A stretch of 64,000 nucleotides of DNA from assembly GCF_029623955.1 (NCBI RefSeq), contig NZ_JARSBP010000002.1:806001-870000 (forward strand), given 5' to 3'. This DNA is from Mycobacterium sp. 236(2023). GTDB lineage: Bacteria > Actinomycetota > Actinomycetes > Mycobacteriales > Mycobacteriaceae. Under the pieces are notes generated by a model that did not search any database, was not told the origin of the DNA, and worked only from the letters and a program-made list of their open reading frames with translations. Below, in pieces: positions 1 through 10,516 of the stretch. The position numbers were made by a program, and so were the translations under genes. Within the stretch, counting starts at the first letter, position 1. Each line of letters begins with the position of its first letter.

Positions 1-1
1 T

Positions 2-805
2 ACGTTGACGATTACGGCGAGCCAATTTGCCGGTGCGGTCGTCTATCTTGCAGCGCCAAAATGGTGGCGCGTGCTACGCGCATCAAGTCAGACCGAGGGG
101 ACTGAATCCTTCCGAGAGTTGTCCCTATATGCTGTACGCGTGTGGGCAGGGTCCATCGCGGGGGTTATTCTTTTGCGCTTGGATCAGGTAATTATGACGC
201 CGCTCGCTGGGGTGGCGCAGCTTGGCATCTACGTTATTGCGGCCAATCTTTCGAATGTCGCGCTGCTCTTCAATAGCGCAGTAATTCAGGTAATGTTTGC
301 CGTGGAATCAGGTGATACCAACGAAACTAGGGTGGGACGCGCGGCTCGAATAACGACATTGGTCACCGTGTTTGTCGCTGCTTGTCTCGCCGCCGTTGCT
401 CCGTTTCTTATTCCCATTTTGTTCGGCGCTGAGTTTTCCCCTGCGACGCCAGTACTCTTAGTATTGCTACTCTGGATTTGCCTTTCTATACCAGGTTCGG
501 TTGCAGGAGCGGTATTGGTCGGCCGAGGCCACCCAGGGCTGCGGAGCGCGTCCTTGGCAATAAGTACTGTCGTTTACGTCCTGGCAATGTTTATGCTCAT
601 CCCTCGATGGGGCGCCCTTGGCGCTGCATTCGCGATGTTTTTGGCCTCCGTTGTGCCTGGGTACCTCAATATCTACTTTCTGCATAAACGCTGCGGCGTC
701 GAGTTGTCTGAGTTTTACCGCTTTAGGAAATCCGATCTTCATGCTTTGCAACGTGCGCCAACATGGTTGATCAGGAGGGTCCGCAGTGCTCGGCGGAAAG
801 TTTAG
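2..805 (+). CDS. Wzx-type polysaccharide flippase, C-terminal part (5' end outside window)
   Basis: The frame is open to the left edge, so this is only the last ~267 residues of a longer membrane protein. It is strongly hydrophobic, with about six to eight predicted membrane segments (for example around SIAGVILLRLDQVIMTPLAG and TTLVTVFVAACLAAVAPFLI) and a basic C-terminal tail ending RRVRSARRKV. The LDQVIMTPLAGVAQLGIY stretch and the repeated hydrophobic pairs resemble the MATE/PST family of lipid-linked oligosaccharide flippases, which move undecaprenyl-linked repeat units across the inner membrane. Base composition is near 50-57% GC, below the ~66% of the later window, which fits an acquired surface-polysaccharide locus. 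It could also be another MOP-superfamily exporter. The first visible TTG is probably not the start. Confidence 0.7.
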   Translation, partial: TLTITASQFAGAVVYLAAPKWWRVLRASSQTEGTESFRELSLYAVRVWAGSIAGVILLRLDQVIMTPLAGVAQLGIYVIAANLSNVALLFNSAVIQVMFAVESGDTNETRVGRAARITTLVTVFVAACLAAVAPFLIPILFGAEFSPATPVLLVLLLWICLSIPGSVAGAVLVGRGHPGLRSASLAISTVVYVLAMFMLIPRWGALGAAFAMFLASVVPGYLNIYFLHKRCGVELSEFYRFRKSDLHALQRAPTWLIRRVRSARRKV

Positions 806-1913
806 CGAATGGAGATTTACTACATCGTCATTGGCCTTTGAATGGCACTGTCCGCGGACGCGAGTGAATTGTTTGTCTCAGCGGCGCGGGCTTCGGCCTC
901 CAGTGCAATCATTTGAGACTTGGCCCCGCGGCTCGGCGATCTCCTGCGGGCGCCCGAAGATGCGAGTCGGAATGGTCGGGTGCGCCTCCATTGAGGCCAG
1001 CGGGGTAACGCCTTAGTCCGTACGTCGGATTTCTGGACTTCCAGGTTTCACCGCTCGGACTTCCTAGCGTTTGCGCAGATTATGCGGGTCGGTGGATTGG
1101 CCGCTAGCAGCGCGCCTCTGGGTAAAGTGTCGAGTCTGTAATGCGCGTCTTCCGACGGGTATGGGGGCAGCCTCACTGATAGTTCAACGTCTGACGATTC
1201 AGGAGAAAACGCTAGGTGACTGCGGCGTGGCCGCCCATCAGGCCAGAGTTGGGTCTCTTAGGCCAGTTTTGCGAGAGATCGCAGTGCGTTCACCTAGCGT
1301 GATTCGCCAGCATATTGCACCATCAGTTTACCAGCACGTCGCAACGGCCCCAACGAGCGAAACGCGGCGCGATCCAATCCAACACCGCAGACTACTCGGT
1401 CTGTCATTGGTCAGGGTTTACGCTATGAGCCGTGGTGGTCGCGGCATCTTCAGATGTTGTCACGAACTCCGAGCAAAGCCGCAGTCACCGCCCTGAACAG
1501 CGCAGACACGCTGAATCCCCGCAGCCCCAACCTACGGCTGCAGTACTAGGCGACGGCATTACGAGGATCGCCGCAGTAGCGGCCAACGGAGAATTTTCAG
1601 AATGGCATGACGATCGATGAACAAGTCCGGTCACTGATCACGGCGACACTTATTATTAGTTAGATCGCCTCAACGACGTGCTGTTTCAGGTTGCTGCGCG
1701 TAATACGCGGTGATAGCTTTAACCTGGAAGCTTGCTCGCGGGGGACTCCTTCGATGGAGATTGGCGCCGGGTGGCTGCACGTCAGCGTGTTAGCTAATCG
1801 CCACCTCAAGCACCACGGGTCACCAGCTTTCTGTCAGTGTTGAGAACATGGCGCGGTACAAGCTGCGAGGTGTAATTATGAGACGTCCTCGGAGCTCACA
1901 ATAAGGGTGGGGT
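806..1913. other. 1.1 kb stretch without a convincing gene, between flippase and UXS-UGD fusion
   Basis: Short open frames exist (for example 1071-1496 on the + strand), but their translations are rich in Arg, Cys and Ser, have no recognisable motif and lack a ribosome site, so I do not call them. Composition is lower in GC than the backbone. An 11-bp inverted repeat lies inside. The stretch looks like decayed or intergenic DNA inside an island; no transposase remnant was recognised. Confidence 0.6.
1209..1300. repeat. 11-bp perfect inverted repeat, 70-bp spacer
   Basis: ACGCTAGGTGA at 1209-1219 is matched by its exact reverse complement at 1290-1300. Just inside, CTGCG (left) and CGCAG (right) can also pair after a 5-nt bulge. 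It may be a hairpin in an untranslated region or the ends of a small decayed element. Function unknown. Confidence 0.5.
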
Positions 1914-4232
1914 ATGCGGCAGCGGGCGGTTGTTACTGGCGGTGCAGGCTTCGTTGGGTCGCACCTGGCTGAGCGGCTTTTAGATCGTGACATCGACGTT
2001 GTGTGCCTGGACAACTTCATCACCGGATCCGCAGACAACGTGGCCCACCTGCAAGGGCGTGACGGATTCCGCCTGATGAAGGTCGACGTCAGCGACCATA
2101 TCTCAATCCCCGGATCTGTAGACTACGTGCTCCATTTCGCGTCGCCGGCGTCGCCAATTGACTACGCGCAGCTGCCGATCCAAACGATGAAAGCGGGTTC
2201 GCTCGGTACTCTCCACACATTAGGTCTGGCCAAGGAGAAGGGCGCGCGCTATCTTCTTGCGTCGACGTCCGAAACGTACGGCGATCCACAGGTGCACCCC
2301 CAACCCGAAACCTATTGGGGCAACGTCAATCCGGTCGGCCCGCGTGCTTGCTACGACGAGGCCAAGCGATTCGCCGAGGCTCTTACGATGTCGTATCGAA
2401 AGGCGCACGGCGTCAACACCGCAATTATGCGGATTTTCAACACGTACGGCCCGCGGATGCGCCCCAACGACGGGCGCGCGATCCCGAACTTCATCACCCA
2501 GGCGCTTTCAGGTAACCCCATCACCGTGCACGGAGATGGCAGCCACACCCGGTCGGTGTGTTACGTCGACGACCTCGTCGAAGGTGCACTCCAGTTGTTG
2601 TTCTCAGATCTCGCCGGTCCGGTCAACATTGGCAATCCGCATGAGCTGACGATTCTGGAATTGGCAGAGTTCATCCGTGAACTCGCTGGCAGCGAGTCGC
2701 CCGTGGAGTTCGTTGCACGCCCCCAGGACGATCCGTCGCAGCGCCAGCCCGACATCAACTTGGCGCGCACCGAACTCCAGTGGGAGCCACAAGTGGCACC
2801 CCGCGACGGCCTCCTAAAGACCATCGCGTGGTTCCGCGACCGCGGCGATGGAACCCACGAGTCCGTCGTCTCGACCCCTCTTCGGGTGGCCGAGTCGCAC
2901 CCCCGGCACAAAGTCGCGGTGATCGGCACCGGTTACGTCGGTGCTGTGACCTCGACGTGTTTGGCGTATTTGGGCCATACCGTATGTGGCCTCGACAGCG
3001 ATTCCGTTCGTGCTGGCCAGTTGAACAAGGGGCAAACGCCTTTTCACGAACCGGGCCTGCCGGAGATGCTCGAAGCATCGTTGGCCACGGGCCGGCTCCG
3101 CTTCACCGATCAGCCAGCTGAGGCGCTGACCGACGCCGATTTTGTGTTTCTTTGCGTGGGAACGCCGCCGGGTCCGGACGGGTCGCCCGACCTGACGCAA
3201 CTTGAAAGCGCCATCCAATCGCTCGCTCCCTATTTGCGCGCGGGTGTGGTGATTGTCAACAAATCGACTGTGCCCGTCGGCTCGGGCAACTGGACACGCA
3301 CGATCCTTGAGGACGCCCTCGAAGGTACGCGCCAATTGTCTTTCCACGTAGTGTCGAACCCAGAGTTCCTGCGGGAAGGCTGCGCTCTTGATGACTTCCT
3401 GTATCCGGACCGCATCGTGCTCGGGGGTCCAGAGTCCGATGTCAGCCGCGTCGCTGAGTTGTACGAGCCTGTCCTCGATCAATCGTTCGAGGGAGGGCGG
3501 CGAGATATCAGCCCGTCGCTGATCACCACGGAACTGGCGTCTGCCGAAATGATCAAGTACGCCGCGAATGCGTTCCTGGCGACCAAGATCAGCTTTGCCA
3601 ACGAGATCGCGCAGTTGTGCGAAGTCTTCGGTGCCGATGTGCGCGAAGTCATGCCTGCGATCGGCGCCGACCACCGCGTCGGGAGCGCATTCCTGAATCC
3701 CGGGGTGGGATGGGGCGGTTCGTGCTTTGGTAAAGATGTGGCAGCGCTCATCTCTTCGGGCCAGGAATACGGCTACACGCCGTCGATGCTGCAGGCAACC
3801 GTCGAAATCAACAAGGGTCAACGGTCAAGTGCCGTGCGCAAGCTGCAGCGCGAGCTGCACATGCTTAAAGGTCGCCGCATCGCGTTGCTGGGCTTGACGT
3901 TCAAGCCGGGGACCGACGACCTCCGCGACGCGCCAGCTCTGGATATCGCCAAACGGCTGATTGCCGCCGGAGCCATCGTCTCCGCGTTCGATCCGGTCGT
4001 GAAGACCTTGCCGAGCGAGTATGCGGCGGTGCGGATGACCGATGACGCATACGAAGCCGCCAATCGGGTCGACGCGGTGGTCCTGACTACAGAGTGGCCG
4101 GAGTTCCGACTTCTCGATCCTGCCGGATTACGTCGGGTCATGCGTGGCGATCTTGTCGTGGATGGCCGTAATATTCTGCCGGAAGCCAGCTTCGCCGGAT
4201 CGGGTCTCCGGCTCATGGGCTTCGGCTGGTAG
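1914..4232 (+). CDS. Fused UDP-glucuronate decarboxylase (UDP-xylose synthase) - UDP-glucose 6-dehydrogenase
   Basis: Two complete sugar-nucleotide enzymes lie in one 772-residue frame. Residues 1-~315 are an extended SDR with the NAD site GGAGFVGSH (9-17), the STSE motif (117-120, Ser119/Glu120), catalytic Tyr147 and Lys151 in CYDEAK, and the [14 protein letters not shown] block typical of UDP-xylose synthases. Residues ~332-772 are a UDP-glucose dehydrogenase: Rossmann GTGYVG (338-343), a central dimer domain and the nucleophile Cys604 in [10 protein letters not shown]. The C-terminal enzyme oxidises UDP-glucose to UDP-glucuronate; the N-terminal one decarboxylates that to UDP-xylose, so domain order is opposite to reaction order. 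The joint (~315-331, rich in Ser, Val and His) looks like a linker. The start is the ATG right after AAGGGTGGGGT. The next gene follows after 29 nt, so they are probably co-transcribed. Confidence 0.88.
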   Translation: MRQRAVVTGGAGFVGSHLAERLLDRDIDVVCLDNFITGSADNVAHLQGRDGFRLMKVDVSDHISIPGSVDYVLHFASPASPIDYAQLPIQTMKAGSLGTLHTLGLAKEKGARYLLASTSETYGDPQVHPQPETYWGNVNPVGPRACYDEAKRFAEALTMSYRKAHGVNTAIMRIFNTYGPRMRPNDGRAIPNFITQALSGNPITVHGDGSHTRSVCYVDDLVEGALQLLFSDLAGPVNIGNPHELTILELAEFIRELAGSESPVEFVARPQDDPSQRQPDINLARTELQWEPQVAPRDGLLKTIAWFRDRGDGTHESVVSTPLRVAESHPRHKVAVIGTGYVGAVTSTCLAYLGHTVCGLDSDSVRAGQLNKGQTPFHEPGLPEMLEASLATGRLRFTDQPAEALTDADFVFLCVGTPPGPDGSPDLTQLESAIQSLAPYLRAGVVIVNKSTVPVGSGNWTRTILEDALEGTRQLSFHVVSNPEFLREGCALDDFLYPDRIVLGGPESDVSRVAELYEPVLDQSFEGGRRDISPSLITTELASAEMIKYAANAFLATKISFANEIAQLCEVFGADVREVMPAIGADHRVGSAFLNPGVGWGGSCFGKDVAALISSGQEYGYTPSMLQATVEINKGQRSSAVRKLQRELHMLKGRRIALLGLTFKPGTDDLRDAPALDIAKRLIAAGAIVSAFDPVVKTLPSEYAAVRMTDDAYEAANRVDAVVLTTEWPEFRLLDPAGLRRVMRGDLVVDGRNILPEASFAGSGLRLMGFGW

Positions 4233-4261
4233 TCGTACAGAAGCACTGCTAGGGGGAGAGC

Positions 4262-5749
4262 ATGACCATCGAGGCGACACCGACATCGTCGGCGCCAGAA
4301 ACCGACGGGTCAACTGGGGGATCATCGTCGAACTGGCGTCCGAACGACACGCACCAGGCGATGAAACTCGGCCTGCGGCACCGTTATTACCTTCAGCTGG
4401 CCGACATCGCCACTTTGGCGGTGTCTGCGATGCTCGGCGCCGTGGCTGTCAACGTGGCCACCCCTGCCCGCGCGGGTTACGTCGACCTTGCGAACGTGGC
4501 TGTCGACATTGCCGTCACGATCCTCTGCATGGCCTTGGCTCTGCACCTGCACGGGCTCTACCGACGCCCTGCCGCGCGGTTGAGGCCCAGCGAGTGGTGG
4601 AAGCCTGCTGTGATCGCCCGGTGCGTGCCGACCGGTGCTTTGTTGGCTCTGTTCATGGATGCCTTTGCTCTCCGCGATGGCCGGGGAATGACATTGACCG
4701 CCGCCGTGGCGATGACCTTGCCCGCGATCCTGCTCGTCCCTCTCGGCCGACGGCTGATCGTCCGGATGACGGATCCCACCGTGAGTCGAATCCTGGTGAT
4801 TGGGACCGGCCCGATCTCGGATCGCCTGACGTCGAGGCTGCAACGATGCCCTGACACTTTCGTCGTCGGGCACGTTGATGACAACGTCGCGCCGGGAACT
4901 AATTCTGCCGTGCTCGGCGGGCTCAGCGACTTATCTTCAGTCTGCGCCGCCTACCAGATTGACCGCGTCATCGTCGGATTCCCCAATACCAGCGATGCCA
5001 TAGTCCTCGAAGCGTTGCGTCAACTTCAGGGAAGAGTGCCGATATCGGAGATCCCGCGGTACTTCGAGCTGCACAACTGGAGAAGCGAGTCCGAAGAGCT
5101 ACATGGCCTCACTCTGACCCACCTCCCCACCGCGTCCCTCGGGCCTAGCGCGCGAATTATGAAGCGGGCCATGGACGTAACGCTGGCGAGCTGTGCGCTA
5201 CTAGCTGCATCTCCCGTCCTGTTGGTAATTGCACTGGCCATCAAGCTCGATACCCGGGGGCCGGTCTTCTTCCGCCAGGAGCGGGGTGGCCAGGGCGGCA
5301 TGCCGTTCCGGATCTTCAAGTTCCGCTCGATGACCGCCGACGCGTGGCAGAAGCGCAACACCGTCGCGAAACTGAACGAATCGGACGGTCCGCTGTTCAA
5401 AATGGAGAACGATCCACGCGTCACTCGGGTCGGAGCCTTCATCCGAAAGACCAGCCTCGACGAACTGCCGCAGCTCATCAACGTGGTTCGCGGCGAGATG
5501 TCGTTGGTTGGCCCACGTCCACTGCCCACTGAGGAAGCGGACCTTATCGACGGCGCGGCTGGACTGGCTCGCCTTGATGCGAAGCCCGGAATCACAGGAC
5601 TCTGGCAGGTCTGCGGTCGCAGCGACCTGACCTACGCCGACCTGCAGCACCTGGACTCGGTGTACGTCCGCTCGTGGTCGCTGATGTGGGACGTGCGCAT
5701 CATGGCGAAGACACCGCGCGTTGTGTTCGGTCGTAGCGGCGCCTACTGA
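4262..5749 (+). CDS. Polyprenyl glycosylphosphotransferase (WbaP/CpsE-like initiating sugar transferase)
   Basis: This 495-residue membrane enzyme should move a sugar-1-phosphate from a UDP-sugar to undecaprenyl (or decaprenyl) phosphate, the first step of repeat-unit assembly. About four hydrophobic segments fill residues ~40-165. A soluble Rossmann-like region follows (LVIGTGPISDRL, ~180), then a fifth hydrophobic segment at ~305-325 (ASCALLAASPVLLVIALAIK). The C-terminal catalytic core has the family blocks GPVFFRQERGG, FRIFKFRSM, TSLDELPQLINVVRGEMSLV, GPRPLP and KPGITGLWQVCGRS. The start is supported by AGGGGGAGAG just upstream. The 17-residue IAMAKTPRVVFGRSGAY-like tail is usual for the family. 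Sugar specificity cannot be read from sequence. Confidence 0.9.
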   Translation: MTIEATPTSSAPETDGSTGGSSSNWRPNDTHQAMKLGLRHRYYLQLADIATLAVSAMLGAVAVNVATPARAGYVDLANVAVDIAVTILCMALALHLHGLYRRPAARLRPSEWWKPAVIARCVPTGALLALFMDAFALRDGRGMTLTAAVAMTLPAILLVPLGRRLIVRMTDPTVSRILVIGTGPISDRLTSRLQRCPDTFVVGHVDDNVAPGTNSAVLGGLSDLSSVCAAYQIDRVIVGFPNTSDAIVLEALRQLQGRVPISEIPRYFELHNWRSESEELHGLTLTHLPTASLGPSARIMKRAMDVTLASCALLAASPVLLVIALAIKLDTRGPVFFRQERGGQGGMPFRIFKFRSMTADAWQKRNTVAKLNESDGPLFKMENDPRVTRVGAFIRKTSLDELPQLINVVRGEMSLVGPRPLPTEEADLIDGAAGLARLDAKPGITGLWQVCGRSDLTYADLQHLDSVYVRSWSLMWDVRIMAKTPRVVFGRSGAY

Positions 5750-5768
5750 TTGATCGCGCGGCCCGAAG

Positions 5769-6287
5769 CTAAGCCGGGCGGCAGAGGCTGATGATCGGCG
5801 ACACCAGATCTGCGATCTGCGAGCCGACGGCTTCAAAGACGTCTGAGCTCTGGCCAATGGGGTCAACAATATCTACCAGCTCTCCCGCAGCCATGTGTGG
5901 TCGCAGTCCGGCAAAGTCTGCCACGGTCTCGGCGCCAAATTTTGTTGCGAGGAGCGAAGCTTCGGCGAGAGTGAACGTCCTGTTGAGTTTCTGGGGGCTC
6001 ATCTCCAATACTCGGTCACGGTGCCCCATGGTCATTGCCACGATGAGGTCAGCGTTGGCGGCGATTTTCGCTGTCAGCTGTCTGGCCGCAAAGCCGGAGG
6101 GGTCACCTCCCAGTTGCTGGAGTACCAGCGCCGCGTCGGCATGAACCGGATGGTTGACCACTGCCCTCGTGCCCGCGCTGGATGCCCGAAAATCGGGGAT
6201 CCCCAATTCGGCTGCGAACGCGGTAGCGAGACGCTCGGCGGTCGGCGATCGGCAAATATTACCGGTGCAAACGAACAAGATATGCAG
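5769..6287 (-). CDS. Low-molecular-weight protein tyrosine phosphatase (Wzb-like)
   Basis: The P-loop CTGNICRS (C-X5-R-S) is at the extreme N-terminus and the acid loop VDIVDPIGQS near the C-terminus, as in LMW-PTPs that dephosphorylate tyrosine kinases controlling polysaccharide chain length. No Wzc-type kinase is visible here; it may lie left of the window. The start is unusual: an in-frame TAG stands five codons before the family's normal first residue, and the only codon at a good distance (6 nt) from the ribosome site AGGAG (6294-6298) is a CTG at 6285-6287, giving LHILFVCTGNICRS. The alternative TTG at 6276-6278 lies 15 nt from AGGAG and would start at MFVCTG. The gene is encoded against its neighbours and convergent with the glycosyl-transferase gene. 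Confidence 0.85.
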   Translation of the reverse strand: MHILFVCTGNICRSPTAERLATAFAAELGIPDFRASSAGTRAVVNHPVHADAALVLQQLGGDPSGFAARQLTAKIAANADLIVAMTMGHRDRVLEMSPQKLNRTFTLAEASLLATKFGAETVADFAGLRPHMAAGELVDIVDPIGQSSDVFEAVGSQIADLVSPIISLCRPA

Positions 6288-6371
6288 AACGATCTCCTAT
6301 ATCCCTCGTCGCTCATTGCTGGCCAGGGCTGCTGAATAGCTCGAACGTCGGACATGTGTCACCATAGCCGC

Positions 6372-8236
<1,865 letters not shown>

Positions 8237-8283
8237 CGGGGTATACGACTTTGACGGCTTACGGAAAAGCCTTGTCTGTCAGC

Positions 8284-9681
8284 ATGAGTCCCATACCGGG
8301 ACTCCTGCTGTGGGAATTGCCGGTCCACGGCGATAACCGCGGGTGGTTCAAAGAGAACTGGCAGCGCGAGAAGATGGTTGCCGCCGGGCTGCCCGATTTT
8401 CACCCTGTGCAGAACAACGTGTCGTTCAACGACGCCGTCGGCACGACGCGCGGTATCCACGCAGAACCCTGGGACAAATTCGTTTCCGTTGCAGGGGGTC
8501 GAATTTTCGGCGCGTGGGTCGATCTGCGATCAGGCCCTTCGTTCGGGAAAGTCTTCACAGCAGAACTGGACCCGTCTCGGGCCATTTTCGTTCCACGAGG
8601 CGTCGGTAACGCCTTCCAGACGCTCGAACCGAATACCAGCTATACCTATCTCGTCAACGACCACTGGAGAGCTGACGCGCCTTACACGTCGGTGAATCTT
8701 GCTGACCGCAGTCTCGGCATCGAGTGGCCAATTCCCCTCGACCGTGCGGAATTGTCGGTGAAGGACCGTGCGCATCCGCTACTCAGCGATGTCCAGCCGG
8801 TACCGCCGCGAAAGACTCTGGTGCTCGGCGCTGGAGGGCAATTGGGGCGTGCTCTGCGCGGCGACTGGGGCGATTCGCCGATGGTCGAATTCGCTGAAAG
8901 GTCCGAGATTGATTTGGCATCAACGGATCTGGCGAACGCCCGCAACTGGCGAGATTTCGGCGCCATCGTCAATGGTGCGGCCTTCACCGCAGTCGATGCC
9001 GCCGAGACGAACAGAGGGCGCACCGAGGCCTGGGCGACGAACGTAACGGGTGTGCGCGAGCTGGCTAAGGTCGCCGCCGCAAACTCTGTGACGGTTGTCC
9101 ACGTCTCCTCGGACTATGTCTTTGACGGAACGAGCGACAGGCCTTACCGCGAGGATGACCCGGTGTCGCCGTTAGGGGTGTACGGGCAGACGAAAGCGGC
9201 GGGCGATCAGATAGTCGCGACCCTCTCCGACCACTACATCGTGCGTTCATCGTGGGTGATCGGCGAAGGCCGTAATTTCGTGCAGACAATGTTGTCACTT
9301 GCACATCGAGGGGTGAACCCGTCTGTCGTCGATGACCAATATGGCCGGCTCACATTCGCGTCCGAAATCTCTCGGTCGATTAAGCATCTCGTCGATACAC
9401 GCGCGCCTAGCGGAACCTACAACGTGACCGGCTCCGGACCGACCATGTCGTGGGCTGACGTGGCGCGGCACGTTTTCGCGATCTCGGGACACGATCCGGA
9501 CAGGGTAACGGGCGTCAGCACCGATGAGTACTACGCCTCAGCGCCCAGCCCGGTCGCGCCGAGACCACGCAACAGTGTTCTTGACTTAGCTCGTCTGCAG
9601 GAGACCGGATTCGTGCCTGGCGACGCTCTCGAAATGCTCGAAATCTATGTGAAGGGTGCCGAAGCCGCGCTTGCGCGGTAG
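8284..9681 (+). CDS. Fused dTDP-4-keto-rhamnose 3,5-epimerase / reductase (RmlC-RmlD)
   Basis: One 465-residue protein holds both final enzymes of dTDP-rhamnose synthesis. Residues 1-~172 are an RmlC cupin: NRGWFKENW, RGIHAEPWDKF with catalytic His59, GGRIFGAWVDLR and the P-RGVGNAF strand, where most RmlC proteins have a second His (AHGF) not seen here. Residues ~177-465 are the RmlD reductase with GAGGQLG (182-188), SSDYVFDGT and Tyr300-x3-Lys304. RmlCD fusions are known in corynebacteria. ATG 8284 was chosen because it begins the conserved RmlC core; further upstream codons have no family similarity. A separate, ordinary rmlD lies at 33.3 kb, so reductase activity is duplicated in this genome. 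Confidence 0.92.
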   Translation: MSPIPGLLLWELPVHGDNRGWFKENWQREKMVAAGLPDFHPVQNNVSFNDAVGTTRGIHAEPWDKFVSVAGGRIFGAWVDLRSGPSFGKVFTAELDPSRAIFVPRGVGNAFQTLEPNTSYTYLVNDHWRADAPYTSVNLADRSLGIEWPIPLDRAELSVKDRAHPLLSDVQPVPPRKTLVLGAGGQLGRALRGDWGDSPMVEFAERSEIDLASTDLANARNWRDFGAIVNGAAFTAVDAAETNRGRTEAWATNVTGVRELAKVAAANSVTVVHVSSDYVFDGTSDRPYREDDPVSPLGVYGQTKAAGDQIVATLSDHYIVRSSWVIGEGRNFVQTMLSLAHRGVNPSVVDDQYGRLTFASEISRSIKHLVDTRAPSGTYNVTGSGPTMSWADVARHVFAISGHDPDRVTGVSTDEYYASAPSPVAPRPRNSVLDLARLQETGFVPGDALEMLEIYVKGAEAALAR

Positions 9682-9861
9682 TTCGCCCGGTCCGAGCGCC
9701 ATCGGGATGGCATCCGGCTTTGCCTATCGGTTTTCACTCTCGCCCCAATTATCACACTCCACCTTGCGCTTTCACGAAGTTTACGGAATCTGCGGATTGG
9801 GAAAGCAAGCTGGACTACATTTGCTGTGGGGGCAGAAATCGGGCGGGGGTGTGAGTGTGCC

Positions 9862-10509
9862 ATGAAGCCAGCGCACGTGGGTCTGATACCCGACGGCCTG
9901 CGGCGATGGGCGGATGCAAACGGTACCTCGCTGGCCGAGTCGTATCGACGCGGATCCAAGAAGGTCGTCGAGATCCTGCTCGCGCTACAACGCAACGGCG
10001 TCCACACGGTGTCGGTGTACAACCTCAGTCGCGCCAACCTGGCCCGGCCCAGCGCCGAGTTGGACGCCGTTTACGCCGCGTCGCTTCACTTCTTCACGAA
10101 TCTGATTCCCGCCCACTTCGATCTTGACGAGTGCGCCGTCCGCCTGCACGGTGACCGCAGCCTGCTACCCGATGAGTACGTTGCGGCGGCCGCCGAGTTG
10201 GAGAGCGCAACCACCGGCAGCGCCTTCCGCATCAACATCCTTGCGCCCTATGACGCCATGGACGAACTTCGCGCGGCGCACGCCCGTGCTCAGGCCGAAG
10301 GGTGCGACATCAGCGCCGCCTTCGACATCCCGACCGTCGACCTCGTCATCCGCACCACGGCGGAGCCTCTTCTCAGCGGCTTCTTGCCGCTGCAAAGCCA
10401 GTACGCCGAACTCATGTTCCTGTCGACCCCGCTCAACGAGCTGACCGCACACGACATCGACGACCTGATCGCTGCGCACCGCGGCTTCCCGCAGAGGCGG
10501 GGGAGGTAG
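9862..10509 (+). CDS. Divergent cis-prenyltransferase (undecaprenyl/decaprenyl diphosphate synthase family)
   Basis: The 215-residue product matches the UppS fold by sequence: HVGLIPDGLRRWADANG at the N-terminus corresponds to the family H-MDGNRRWA box (catalytic Asp11 kept, Asn replaced by Leu), SVYNLSRANLARP corresponds to the S-ENW region in weakened form, and DLVIRTTAEPLLSGFLPLQS resembles DLLIRT-GE-RLSNFLLWQ. It is shorter than typical UppS (about 240-290 residues), so it is probably not the housekeeping enzyme. A role in making or priming a lipid carrier for the local glycan is inferred. Its stop lies 8 nt before the FAD oxidoreductase start, indicating a two-gene unit. Chain length and cis geometry cannot be predicted. 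Confidence 0.75.
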   Translation: MKPAHVGLIPDGLRRWADANGTSLAESYRRGSKKVVEILLALQRNGVHTVSVYNLSRANLARPSAELDAVYAASLHFFTNLIPAHFDLDECAVRLHGDRSLLPDEYVAAAAELESATTGSAFRINILAPYDAMDELRAAHARAQAEGCDISAAFDIPTVDLVIRTTAEPLLSGFLPLQSQYAELMFLSTPLNELTAHDIDDLIAAHRGFPQRRGR

Positions 10510-10516
10510 CGCCGCG

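Noticed and set aside
806..1913. Transposase or glycosyltransferase remnant
   Set aside because: None of the six frames shows a family motif; only the 11-bp inverted repeat stands out, too little to name an element.
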